A DNA stretch of 64,000 nt from Kocuria marina (GTDB lineage Bacteria; Actinomycetota; Actinomycetes; Actinomycetales; Micrococcaceae). The translations under genes were made by a program, and so were the position numbers. Below are positions 7,012-15,663 of this stretch, one piece after another (position 1 is the stretch's first letter; each line of letters opens with the position of its first letter). The stretch spans positions 620,001-684,000 of the forward strand of contig BMZV01000001.1 of the NCBI GenBank assembly GCA_014652975.1. The letters run 5' to 3'. Below the pieces are notes generated by a model that was not told where the DNA came from, made no database searches, and saw only the letters and a program-made list of their open reading frames with translations.

Positions 7012-8265
7012 ATGCGTCTGCGTTCTCGTACCGCTGTTGTCTCGGCCGCGGCACTGGCCGGAGTCCTCGCCGTGACCACCGTGGCACCGGCCGCGGCGGG
7101 GGAAGGTCCGCGAGCGGCGTCGTCGTCCAAAGGACACGAAAGCCGGGACAAGCACGGACTGCGCGTGGCCACGTACAACGCGTCCCTGAACCGGGGCGAG
7201 CAGGGGCAATTGCTGCGGGACCTGTCCACACAGGACAACCAGCAGGCCCGGAACATCGCCCAGGTCATCCAGATCAACGACCCGGACATCGTGCTGCTCA
7301 ACGAGTTCGACTACGTCCCGGGCGGACGCGCCGCGCGGGCGTTCCGCGACAACTACCTGGCGGTGAGCCAGAACGGCCACGCGCCCGTGGACTACCCCTA
7401 CCACTACGTGGCGCCGGTGAACACGGGCGTGCCGTCCGGTCTGGACCTCAACCAGGACGGCACGGTGGACGGACCGGACGACGCCTGGGGCTTCGGGCTG
7501 TTCCCGGGCCAGTACGGCATGGTGATCTACTCCAAGTACCCGATCGCCCGGGATCGGGTCCGTACGTTCCAGCACTTCCGGTGGCAGGACATGCCCGGCA
7601 ACCGCCTGCCCACCGACTACTACACGCCGGAGCAGGCTGCGCAGCTGCGGCTGTCCTCCAAGTCCCACTGGGACGTCCCCGTGCGCGTGGGCCACAAGAC
7701 CGTGCACGTGCTGGCCGCGCACCCCACGCCGCCCAGCTTCGACGGCCCCGAGGACCGTAACGGGCGCCGGAACAACGACGAGATCCGGTTCTGGGCCGAT
7801 TACGTCACGGGCACCAAGTCGGCGCGCTACATCTACGACGACGCCGGGCGGCGCGGCGGTCTGCCCCGCGGCGAACGCTTCGTGATCGTGGGCGACTACA
7901 ACTCGGACCCGAACGACGGCGATTCCTTCCCGGGTGCCGCGCGGCGGCTGCTCGACAACTCCCGGGTGCACGATCCGCAGCCCACGTCCACGGGCGCCGT
8001 GGTGGCGAGCGCGCGCCAGGGCGGCGCCAACCGGACGCACGTGACGCGCCCGGCACTCGACACCGCGGACTTCTCGGACGATCCCGCCCCCGGGAACCTG
8101 CGGGTGGACTACGCGTTGCCGTCCAAGAACCTGCCCCTGCTCGACGCCGGTGTCTTCTGGCCCGCTCCGGGCCGGCCCGGTTCCGAGCTGACCGGTGAGT
8201 ACCCGTTCCCGACTTCCGACCACCGCTTCGTGTGGGTGGACGTCAAGGTCCCGGGCAGGCGCTGA
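7012..8265 (+). CDS. Secreted endonuclease/exonuclease/phosphatase-family protein
   Basis: A 417-residue exported protein. It has an N-terminal signal peptide (Arg-rich start, hydrophobic core TAVVSAAALAGVLAVTTV, likely cut after APAAA). The EEP fold follows: VATYNASLNR with the metal-site Asn near residue 50, VLLNEFDYV (metal Glu), IVGDYNSDPNDGDSF (catalytic D-x-N) and a C-terminal SDHRFVWVDV (general-base His). The family hydrolyses phosphodiesters in nucleic acids or phospholipids; here it acts outside the cell. TGGAGG seven bases before the ATG fixes the start. Another secreted nuclease follows at once, suggesting phosphate or nucleotide scavenging. Confidence 0.87.
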   Translation: MRLRSRTAVVSAAALAGVLAVTTVAPAAAGEGPRAASSSKGHESRDKHGLRVATYNASLNRGEQGQLLRDLSTQDNQQARNIAQVIQINDPDIVLLNEFDYVPGGRAARAFRDNYLAVSQNGHAPVDYPYHYVAPVNTGVPSGLDLNQDGTVDGPDDAWGFGLFPGQYGMVIYSKYPIARDRVRTFQHFRWQDMPGNRLPTDYYTPEQAAQLRLSSKSHWDVPVRVGHKTVHVLAAHPTPPSFDGPEDRNGRRNNDEIRFWADYVTGTKSARYIYDDAGRRGGLPRGERFVIVGDYNSDPNDGDSFPGAARRLLDNSRVHDPQPTSTGAVVASARQGGANRTHVTRPALDTADFSDDPAPGNLRVDYALPSKNLPLLDAGVFWPAPGRPGSELTGEYPFPTSDHRFVWVDVKVPGRR

Positions 8266-8445
8266 TCCCCGCACGACGGCGCGTCGCGGGTCTTCGTGTG
8301 AAGCGCCGCCCGCTTCCGACACCGCCTGTCACGCACCCCCCCTGTTCCCACACCCCCTGTTTTCGCATCCTCTGTTTGCGTAACCCCGCCCCGGGGCGTG
8401 CGATCCCGATCCCCCACCCGACAAACCCTCAACTGGAGACCCCTC

Positions 8446-10407
8446 ATGCCCGTGACATCACCCCTGTTCAGCCTGCGGACCCGCATTGCGGCCATGTCCT
8501 CCGGCGCGCTCCTGCTGTGCGGCGGCCTGGCCGCAGCACCCGCGGTGGCCGCGCCCACCCCCGCGCCTTCCGGTTCCACCGGGACCGTGTCGATCGCTCA
8601 GATCCAGGGCACCGGGGACGAGACGCCCCTGAAGGGCCAGACGGTCACCACCGAGCCCTCCGTCGTCACCGCCGTGTACCCGGGTGATCCGGGGACCCTG
8701 GGCGGATTCGCGATCCAGACCCCCGGAACCGGTGGGCACGTGGACACCTCCCGGGCCTCGAACGCCGTGTTCGTGTACACGGGAGCCACCCAGTCCACGG
8801 TGTCCGTGGGTGACCGGGTGCAGGTCACGGGTGTGGCCGGGGAGTTCAAGGGCCTGACCCAGCTCGCGGGCAACGTGGAGGTCACTCCGGTGCGCGACAA
8901 GCTCCCCGCAGTGAAGCCCGTGACGAACAACTGGGCGTCCACCGCCGCGAACCGCGAGAACCTCGAATCCATGCTCTACCTGCCCAAGGAGAAGTTCCGG
9001 GTCTCGGACACCTACGGCGTGGGCCGCTACGGTGAGCTGGGCCTGTCCGCGGGCAAGGAGCTGCCCGCCCAACCCACTCAGGTGGCACGCCCGGACAGCC
9101 CCGAGGCGCGCGCCCAGGCACAGCGCAATGAAGCCATCTCGGTCACGTTGGACGACGGCACCAACCGGGGCTTCGCGGCATCGCCCACCCAGGAACCCCG
9201 CCAGGTCCCGTACCTGACCCCCGAGAACCCCGTGGCCGTGGGCGACACCGCGCGGATCACCGCCCCAGTGATCGTGGACTACCGCTTCGACAAGTGGCGC
9301 CTGCAGCCCACCGCCCCGGTGGTCCCGGGCAAGGAACCGGCCCGGTTCTCCGGCTCGGCGGACCCCAAGCCGGGGGTGGGTGGACAGGTGCGGATCGCGT
9401 CCTTCAACGTGCTGAACTACTTCACCACCGTGGGGCAGGACAAGGGCTGCCGCGGCGGGAACTACTCCACGGACGGCACGTACAACGTGGCGCAGGGCTG
9501 TGACGCGCGCGGGGCCTACGACCGCGCGGACTTCGAGCGCCAGCAGGCCAAGACGGTCTCGGCGATCAACAAGGTGGATGCCTCCGTGGTCGGGCTCATG
9601 GAGGTCGAGAACTCCGCGAAGCTCGGCGAGTCCAAGGACGAGGCGCTCGCCTCCCTGGTCAAGGCGCTGAACAAGACGGCCGGCTACACCAAGTGGGCCT
9701 ACGTCCCCGTGGCGGATTCCGAGCTGCAGCCGGTCGCAGAGCAGGACTTCATCACCAACGCGATCATCTACCAGCCCCGCGAGGTCACGCAGGTGGGTCA
9801 GGCCCGGGCCCTCGGCTCCGAGGCCGTAGCCGGCGGCGCCTTCGAGAACGCGCGCACCCCGATCGCGGCCACGTTCACCGCGACCAAGGGCGGCGGCAAG
9901 CACGGCGCAGCACCCACCACGGTGGTGGTCAACCACTTCAAGTCCAAGGGCTCCGCTCCCCGCACCGGTCCCAACCGGGACACCGGTGACGGCCAGGGTG
10001 CCTGGAACGCGTCGCGCGTGGCGCAGGCGAGCGCCGTCGTCGACTGGATCCCCGAACTCACGGTCGCCGCGGGCTCCCAGGACGTGGCCGTGCTCGGCGA
10101 CTTCAACTCGTACGCGCAGGAGGACCCCCTGCAGGAGTTCTACCGCGCCGGGTACGCACGGGCCGCCGATGAAGACTACACGTACGTGTTCGGGGGCCAG
10201 GTGGGTTCGCTCGACCACATGCTGATCTCACCGTCGCTCGCCAAGCGCATGACCGGCGCGGCCGCGTGGAACATCAACTCGGGCCAGTCACCCTTGCTGC
10301 AGTACGCCCAGTACCGCACCACGGCCCTGGACTACTACGTCCCGAACGAGGTCGCCTCCTCCGACCACGACCCGTTCATCACCGGGTTCCGGGCGGGCAA
10401 GAAGTAG
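8446..10407 (+). CDS. ExeM/NucH-family extracellular endonuclease
   Basis: A 653-residue secreted nuclease. ATG 8446 is preceded by CTGGAG at a good distance and opens a signal peptide ending in AAAPAVAAPT; the longer frame from 8398 lacks this logic. Residues about 40-290 form an OB-fold/LTD-like module (VSIAQIQGTG, VGDRVQVTGVAGEFKG). The C-terminal EEP nuclease domain starts near VRIASFNVLNYF. It contains VVGLMEVEN (metal Glu), VVVNHFKSKGS, VAVLGDFNSYAQEDP and a final SSDHDPFITGF. This order is that of ExeM/NucH extracellular DNases. A perfect hairpin terminator follows 19 bases after the stop. Confidence 0.88.
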   Translation: MPVTSPLFSLRTRIAAMSSGALLLCGGLAAAPAVAAPTPAPSGSTGTVSIAQIQGTGDETPLKGQTVTTEPSVVTAVYPGDPGTLGGFAIQTPGTGGHVDTSRASNAVFVYTGATQSTVSVGDRVQVTGVAGEFKGLTQLAGNVEVTPVRDKLPAVKPVTNNWASTAANRENLESMLYLPKEKFRVSDTYGVGRYGELGLSAGKELPAQPTQVARPDSPEARAQAQRNEAISVTLDDGTNRGFAASPTQEPRQVPYLTPENPVAVGDTARITAPVIVDYRFDKWRLQPTAPVVPGKEPARFSGSADPKPGVGGQVRIASFNVLNYFTTVGQDKGCRGGNYSTDGTYNVAQGCDARGAYDRADFERQQAKTVSAINKVDASVVGLMEVENSAKLGESKDEALASLVKALNKTAGYTKWAYVPVADSELQPVAEQDFITNAIIYQPREVTQVGQARALGSEAVAGGAFENARTPIAATFTATKGGGKHGAAPTTVVVNHFKSKGSAPRTGPNRDTGDGQGAWNASRVAQASAVVDWIPELTVAAGSQDVAVLGDFNSYAQEDPLQEFYRAGYARAADEDYTYVFGGQVGSLDHMLISPSLAKRMTGAAAWNINSGQSPLLQYAQYRTTALDYYVPNEVASSDHDPFITGFRAGKK

Positions 10408-10426
10408 CCCTCCCTTCCGGTACGAC

Positions 10427-10470
10427 GACGCCGCCCGGCCCGTTGCGCACGAACGCGGCCGGGCGGCGTC
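10427..10470 (+). terminator. Hairpin terminator after exeM-like gene
   Basis: A perfect 14-bp stem: GACGCCGCCCGGCC at 10427-10440 with 10457-10470, loop of 16 bases. The left arm contains one copy of the ACGACGCCG word discussed in the findings. Confidence 0.75.
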
Positions 10471-10914
10471 ATGCTGCCAGCCCCCGCGACCTCGGAGGCG
10501 CGGGACTCCCCGGCCGCCACGGGTGGGTCGGGGAACTCCGCGGACAGCAGCGACCCCTCCGGTGGGATGGCCGTGGTGACCGGCTCGCTCACGGCGGCCG
10601 AGACGTGCCAGCACATCGACGCGTTCCGGGCCAACATGCCGGGCAACGTGAGCAACGATCCCGCGGGTGCCCGCGAGGCCGTGGCGCGGCCGCGCTCGGC
10701 GGCACCGCAGGAGCTCAGCGGTAACCTGCGCGGCATGAAGCAGGTGCTGTGCAACTTCGAGAACGGCAACAACCCCATGCAAGCGGTCGAGGGCAAGATG
10801 ACCGGGCTGACCAACCAGTGCCGGGGCCTCGCGAACCGGAGACGGATCCGCGCAGACATGTGCGATCGTAATTATTCGGCGGATATTACTCGGGGGTCAT
10901 TCCTGTTCCTATGA
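10471..10914 (+). pseudogene. Probable decayed secreted-protein gene
   Basis: A 147-codon frame starts immediately after a terminator stem, with no promoter, ribosome site or signal peptide. Residues about 38-120 look like a real small extracytoplasmic protein (ETCQHIDAFRANMPGN, SGNLRGMKQVLCNFENG, with four Cys), preceded by a Ser/Gly-rich linker. The last 25 residues look random. This is what a lipoprotein-like gene would look like after losing its N terminus. It could also be a short expressed protein with an unrecognised start. Confidence 0.4.
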
Positions 10915-11012
10915 TGTGCTCACCCCCTTGATCGGTGAGTACCGCACAGGCCGGCGGAGCTGTCATCACACGCCCGCCACGGGCTTCCTCACCCTTAACG
11001 AAGGATCCGCGC

Positions 11013-11405
11013 ATGTCCGCCGCAACCTCCATCCGCCGCTCTGTCACGACCGGGCTCATCGCATTGTTCCTCGCCTCCGGCACCGTTGCCGTGGGCTCCT
11101 CCGCACCGGCCGAGGCCGCCGTGGTCAAGCCGTGCAAGGCCAGCATGTCCGTGACGCAGCCCCGCCAGTACACCAAGACCTCCGTGAAGGTCTCTCAGGT
11201 GGGTGCACGCGCCAAGGTCACCACCACGGCCAAGTACAAGACCACCACGACCAAGAAGTACGCCACCGCCTCGACCAAGGGCACCGCCGTGACGACCTAC
11301 TCGATCGGCCGGGCCACCCTGAACCGCAAGGTGGTCGTGGACGTCGTCGCCACCTCGGGCAAGACCACGTGGAAGTGCTCCACGTCGTTCACGCCGAAGC
11401 GCTGA
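11013..11405 (+). CDS. Small secreted basic, Thr/Lys-rich protein
   Basis: A 130-residue protein with a signal peptide (TGLIALFLASGTVAVGSSAPAEA). The mature part of about 95 residues is very rich in Lys and Thr (VTTTAKYKTTTTKKYATAST) and has two Cys, near its start and end, that could form one disulfide. GAAGGA before ATG 11013 sets the start; the frame upstream to 10935 is not needed. It resembles no enzyme I know. The strong positive charge suggests binding to DNA, teichoic acid or another anionic polymer, which would suit its place next to two secreted nuclease-like proteins. Confidence 0.7.
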   Translation: MSAATSIRRSVTTGLIALFLASGTVAVGSSAPAEAAVVKPCKASMSVTQPRQYTKTSVKVSQVGARAKVTTTAKYKTTTTKKYATASTKGTAVTTYSIGRATLNRKVVVDVVATSGKTTWKCSTSFTPKR

Positions 11406-11456
11406 CGCCTCGGGTGGTGGGCCGCCTTCCCACCCCTTCCGCTGGTGAAAATTAAG

Positions 11457-11500
11457 TGGAGTAAGAGCAGCCTGGCGCACGTGAGGCTGCTCTTACTCCA
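11457..11500. repeat. Perfect 17-bp inverted repeat, long hairpin
   Basis: TGGAGTAAGAGCAGCCT at 11457-11473 and its exact complement at 11484-11500 flank a 10-base loop. It lies 52 bases after the small secreted protein and could be its terminator. It is less GC-rich than the other terminators here and shares the GTGGAGTAARARCAG arm with a second hairpin at 49013-49052. Confidence 0.8.
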
Positions 11501-11609
11501 CGAGGAATTCGACACGAGGTTCGACGGAGGGCCCACGCCCACGCGCCGGCGTTCACGAATGAGAAATGCGCCCCGTGCTGACACCGGGCGCATTTCGTCG
11601 ATCACAGCG

Positions 11610-11694
11610 CGGAGGATGGGGGATTTGAACCCCCGAGGGCGTTAACCCAACACGCGTTCCAGGCGTGCGCCATAGGCCGCTAGGCGAATCCTCC
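11610..11694 (-). tRNA. tRNA-Ser (GGA anticodon)
   Basis: Read on the minus strand the acceptor stem GGAGGAT pairs with ATCCTCC, with discriminator G. The anticodon arm CACGC-CTGGAAC-GCGTG gives anticodon GGA (reads UCC and UCU). A long variable arm and a GGTTCAAAT T-loop are present, total 85 nt, as expected for a class II serine tRNA. CCA is not encoded. It lies 130 bases downstream of the end of the mal operon. Confidence 0.95.
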
Positions 11695-11824
11695 AAGCAA
11701 GCACGAGCCCCACATACGTGGGTAACGTGCGGCCATCAGCATAACGGAACTGGGCGGGCGGACGCGAATCGATGAAGTAAGTGAGCCGCCCGCGGCGGGC
11801 CCAGCGACGTCGTGAGCCCCCGAA

Positions 11825-12739
11825 CTACCCCTTCACGGCCCCTCCGGTGAGACCGGAGACGATGTAGCGCTGCAGGAAAAGGAACAGCAGCACCACGGGG
11901 ATCGCCGACAGGATGGCGCCTGCGGTGAACACTCCCCAGTTCTCACCGAACTGTACGGAGACGAATTGGTACAAGCCCACGGCCAAGGTGTACTTCTGCG
12001 GGTCCTGCAACACGATTTGAGCCAACAGGAAGTCCGAGAAGGACGCGATGAACGACAGCATGCCCACGACCACGAGGATGGGTGTGACCAGGGGAAGGAT
12101 GATCGTCCAGTAGATCTGGGAGTGTGACGCGCCGTCCAGTGTCGCAGCTTCGTCCAGGTCACGCGGAATGGTGTTGAAGAAGCCGTACATCAAGAAGGTG
12201 TTCGCCCCCAACGCGCCCCCCAGGTAGACCGCGACCAGACCCATGCGGGAATTGAGCCCCAGGAACGGATACACCTCGGAAATACTGAAGAGCAACAAGA
12301 AGATTGCCACGAAGGCCAGCAACTGCGGGAACATCTGAATGATCAACAGGGACATCAGACCGCCCCTGCGGAACCTAAACCTGAACCGGGAGAAGGCGTA
12401 TGCAGCTGCCGCGCCCATGAGAACCGTGCCCACAGCCGTGATGGACGAGATCAACATGGAGTTTCCGAACCATGTCAAGAACGGGTTCTGTGGATCGTTA
12501 AGAAGGTTTCGGTAGTTGGCGCCGGTGATCTCCGCGAAGAGGTCATTGGATCCCAACAAGGACCCCGTGGGCGACAACGAGGCCGATAGCGCGTAGACCA
12601 GGGGGAACAGGGCGAAGACGCACGCGATGACTGCGGCCACGTGTTTCCATCCCCCACGGGCGAACCGTTGTCCGACACTGAGCCGTGACCGGGACCCTGG
12701 CTTCCTGGAGGCGACGTTCGAGACTCGTGATGTGGACAT
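11825..12739 (-). CDS. malG: ABC transporter permease, MalG type
   Basis: A 304-residue membrane permease with about six helices. The coupling (EAA) loop DLDEAATLDGASHSQIYWTI near residue 200 contacts the ATPase, and the C terminus has the GAVKG ending typical of MalG-type subunits. It imports a maltose-like oligosaccharide with the preceding MalF. The start lies two bases after the malF stop, so translation is probably coupled. The tRNA-Ser gene follows. The exact sugar cannot be read from the sequence. Confidence 0.9.
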   Translation of the reverse strand: MSTSRVSNVASRKPGSRSRLSVGQRFARGGWKHVAAVIACVFALFPLVYALSASLSPTGSLLGSNDLFAEITGANYRNLLNDPQNPFLTWFGNSMLISSITAVGTVLMGAAAAYAFSRFRFRFRRGGLMSLLIIQMFPQLLAFVAIFLLLFSISEVYPFLGLNSRMGLVAVYLGGALGANTFLMYGFFNTIPRDLDEAATLDGASHSQIYWTIILPLVTPILVVVGMLSFIASFSDFLLAQIVLQDPQKYTLAVGLYQFVSVQFGENWGVFTAGAILSAIPVVLLFLFLQRYIVSGLTGGAVKG

Positions 12740-12740
12740 G

Positions 12741-14372
12741 TCAGTTGATCTCCTCGAGTGCCCTGCTGCGGCGGAAGGTCAGTGCCGAGACCACCGCCAC
12801 CATGATGAAGATGAGGATCGACAGCGCGGAGGCAACTCCATAGTCGTTGGCACCGCCGGCGAAGGCGATCTTGTAGACGAACGAGATCAGGATGTCCGTG
12901 GCCCCCACTCCCGTCGTGGATTCTAAGTCCTGGGGCCCGCCGCCGGTGAGCAGATAGATGACATTGAAATTGTTGAAGTTCATGGCGAAGGAAGCGATCA
13001 GAAGGGGTCCCACAGCCACCATGAGCATCGGCAGAGTGATCGAGCGGAACTTCTGGACGGCTCCCGCACCGTCCATGTCCGCGGATTCATAGAGTTCCGA
13101 CGGGATGGACTGGAGCGCGCCGGTGGTCACCAGGAACATGTAGGGGAACCCCAACCACAGGTTTACCAGCAACAGTGAAGCCTTGGCCAGCCACGGATTG
13201 TCCAACCACGGGATGTTCGCCCCGCCCAGCAGCACCTGGTTGATGTAACCGAAGTCGGCGTTGAGCAGCCCCGCCCAGATCAGGATGGAGAGGAATGCGG
13301 GAAACGCGTAAGGCAAGAAGATGATGGCCCGGTAGACGTTACGGAACTTGAGGTTCTTGTCATTGAACAGCATGGCCAGAAACAGACCGAGGAAGAACGT
13401 CAGGGCCACCGAGAGGATCGCGAAGGCGAAGGTCCAGAGGGTGACGGAAACGAACGGCCCGCCAAGGATGGCGGGATCGAAAATGGCCGCGAAGTTGTCC
13501 AGCCCCACGAAAACCCGCCACCCGGGACGCAGCTCTTCTCCCGCCGGGCCGACGAAGGCCCCCTGCCCGTTATCCGCGTACACGGTCCCGTCGTCCGAGA
13601 CCATGGCATTGGCCTGCTCGTCGTAGACCAGCGTGGGCGTGTAGGGATAGGCAGTGCGGCCGTCATCGGTGCGCAGCGCACCGTCGGCCGGATCATCGGA
13701 GACCGGGACTCGCAGGTCCATGACCGCTTCGTGCGCCGCGGTGACCTGCCCGTAATCGAGGATGTCGTAACCGGGGACCGCATCGATGGCACCGTTCGTC
13801 ACGGTCGCACCCTCGACCGGGCTGAGCGCCTGGTGTGCGGAGCCGACGAGAACCCGGCCGTCCTGCACGGTCGCCAAAGCCAGGTCACCGTCCGCATTGA
13901 GCACCGAGACCGGATATTCCTGACCACCCGCCACCCGCTGTTCGTACGTACGGGTCAGCTGATTGACGGCCGCTTGTTTCGTGGAATTGTGACCATCACC
14001 GTAATTGGTGAACGCGGTGGCCGCGGTATAGAGGACCACGAAGATCTGGAAGACCAGTAGGAAGATCAGCCCGGGATAGAGGTACTTAGCCGGGAGCATC
14101 CTGCGGGTCGGTAGGAAGTACACGAGGTCCGCCGCGATCAGGGCCAGGAGCAGGAACACCAGGATGCCCCAGCTCTCGGCCGCCCATGCGGACAGGATGC
14201 CGAACAGCCCGAAGGCGTTGATCAGGGCCATGAGCACGAGCTTGATCACGAACCCCATGCCGAAGCCGCGCGAGTGGGAATGCCGGATGCTCGGAGGTGA
14301 CTCCGGCCGGCCGTCACCTGCTGAGTCCCTCTCCGTCGGAGAGATCACTGGACGGGCGGGGGTCGTGCTCAT
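12741..14372 (-). CDS. malF: ABC transporter permease, MalF type with large extracytoplasmic loop
   Basis: A 543-residue permease. The start at ATG 14372 overlaps the upstream malE stop (ATGA). Three N-terminal helices (about residues 30-125) are followed by a roughly 170-residue hydrophilic extracytoplasmic domain, like the P2 loop of MalF. The core permease domain with SVTLWTFAFAILSVALT and the EAA loop ELYESADMDGAGAVQKFRSI comes next. The P2 loop in MalF contacts the binding protein. Its presence supports a maltose/maltodextrin-type importer over generic sugar permeases. Confidence 0.9.
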   Translation of the reverse strand: MSTTPARPVISPTERDSAGDGRPESPPSIRHSHSRGFGMGFVIKLVLMALINAFGLFGILSAWAAESWGILVFLLLALIAADLVYFLPTRRMLPAKYLYPGLIFLLVFQIFVVLYTAATAFTNYGDGHNSTKQAAVNQLTRTYEQRVAGGQEYPVSVLNADGDLALATVQDGRVLVGSAHQALSPVEGATVTNGAIDAVPGYDILDYGQVTAAHEAVMDLRVPVSDDPADGALRTDDGRTAYPYTPTLVYDEQANAMVSDDGTVYADNGQGAFVGPAGEELRPGWRVFVGLDNFAAIFDPAILGGPFVSVTLWTFAFAILSVALTFFLGLFLAMLFNDKNLKFRNVYRAIIFLPYAFPAFLSILIWAGLLNADFGYINQVLLGGANIPWLDNPWLAKASLLLVNLWLGFPYMFLVTTGALQSIPSELYESADMDGAGAVQKFRSITLPMLMVAVGPLLIASFAMNFNNFNVIYLLTGGGPQDLESTTGVGATDILISFVYKIAFAGGANDYGVASALSILIFIMVAVVSALTFRRSRALEEIN

Positions 14373-15601
14373 TGGATCTGTCCTTCGATATTGGCGATCA
14401 TGCGATCCCACAGCTCGATCGGGTCCCCGTTGCCGTTGACGATTCCGTTCTCGGTGGTTCCCCAGAAGGACCACACTGCGCCCATCGCGGGGATGGCGGG
14501 CATGGGCAGTGCCTTGGTGGCGTTCTCTGCGTAGGCGGAACGCAGCGGGTCACCCTGCATACCGTCAATGGCCACTTTGCTGGCCGGTGGCCGCCCCGTG
14601 CTCTTGTAGAGCGCAGTCTGTGATTCCGAGCGTGTCAGGTAGTTGGTCGCGAAGTCCTGCGCGGCCACGGGATTCGCCGCGTTCGCATTGACGAAGAACG
14701 CCTGGACTCCGGCGAACGGGCGTGCTTCCTTCCCACCCGCGGACGGGACGGGAAGAACGGTCACGTCCATACCCGCGGCTTCGATGTCGCCGAGCTCCCA
14801 CGGGCCCGCGATGTGGAAGGCGGATTGCCCGGAGATGAAGGATTCTTTTGCGATGTCCGGTGTCATGGACGTCCTGAGGTCACCGCTGCGCCCCAGCTCC
14901 GCCAGGTAGCGGGCGAACTCGTGACCATTTTGTCCACCCATGGCCAGCTCGTTCGAGTACTCACCGTCCGCGCCCCGCTGGAACACTTCCACACCGAACG
15001 AGGTCTGAAGGGGGTAGAGGTGATAGGGATCCCCGGCATCGGGTGACTGGCTCACCGTGAAGGGGTATTTGATGCCGCGTTCGTCCATGAGCCGATGGCC
15101 CTCGGCGCGCAGTTCGTCGAAGGTCGCGGGATCATCAGTGGTCAAGGCATTGTTGCGCACCAGGGCCACGCTTTCCACGGCGTAGGGCACCCCGTAGCTG
15201 ACTCCGTTGTAGACGACGGCGTCCCGCGCGTTCTTCGTGAATTCCTCACCCCGGTCCCCCAGCTCCACGGGGGCGACCACCCCGTTGGCCGCCAACTGTC
15301 CGAGGTTGTCGTGCGGTGACACGATGATGTCCGGAGCTTGACCCGTGGGGCTCTGGGAGATGAAGTTCGAGATGGCCTGGGCGTTGATCTCGCGCTCGAT
15401 GAACCGGACGTTCACACCCGTGTCGGCCGTGTATTCCTGCGCGATCTCACGCAGCGCGGGGATCTCGTCGTCACCGGCCTGGATGGTGACCTCCCCCGGC
15501 CCTCCGCCCAGCCCCGCCACCCCTGTTGTGGGTACGCTCGAACACCCGGCCAGTAGCAGAGCGCAACCAGCCAGAGCGGCTGCCCACCGCGTGCGTCTCA
15601 T
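14369..15601 (-). CDS. malE: Sugar-binding lipoprotein, MalE type
   Basis: A 410-residue solute-binding lipoprotein. The signal ends in ALLLAGCSS, so Cys 19 or so is lipidated and the protein is anchored outside the membrane. The mature part begins with EVTIQAGDDEIPALREIAQEYTAD and contains FAGVQAFFVN, typical of the maltose-binding SBP_1 family. GAGGAC before ATG 15601 supports the start. It is second in the minus-strand operon after malK (62-base gap) and overlaps malF by four bases. Confidence 0.9.
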   Translation of the reverse strand: MRRTRWAAALAGCALLLAGCSSVPTTGVAGLGGGPGEVTIQAGDDEIPALREIAQEYTADTGVNVRFIEREINAQAISNFISQSPTGQAPDIIVSPHDNLGQLAANGVVAPVELGDRGEEFTKNARDAVVYNGVSYGVPYAVESVALVRNNALTTDDPATFDELRAEGHRLMDERGIKYPFTVSQSPDAGDPYHLYPLQTSFGVEVFQRGADGEYSNELAMGGQNGHEFARYLAELGRSGDLRTSMTPDIAKESFISGQSAFHIAGPWELGDIEAAGMDVTVLPVPSAGGKEARPFAGVQAFFVNANAANPVAAQDFATNYLTRSESQTALYKSTGRPPASKVAIDGMQGDPLRSAYAENATKALPMPAIPAMGAVWSFWGTTENGIVNGNGDPIELWDRMIANIEGQIQ

Positions 15602-15663
15602 GGGCTTGTCCTCATCTCTCGTTCGGGTCCGTCGTCCGGCACGCCCACCGGGTCGCACGGGGC

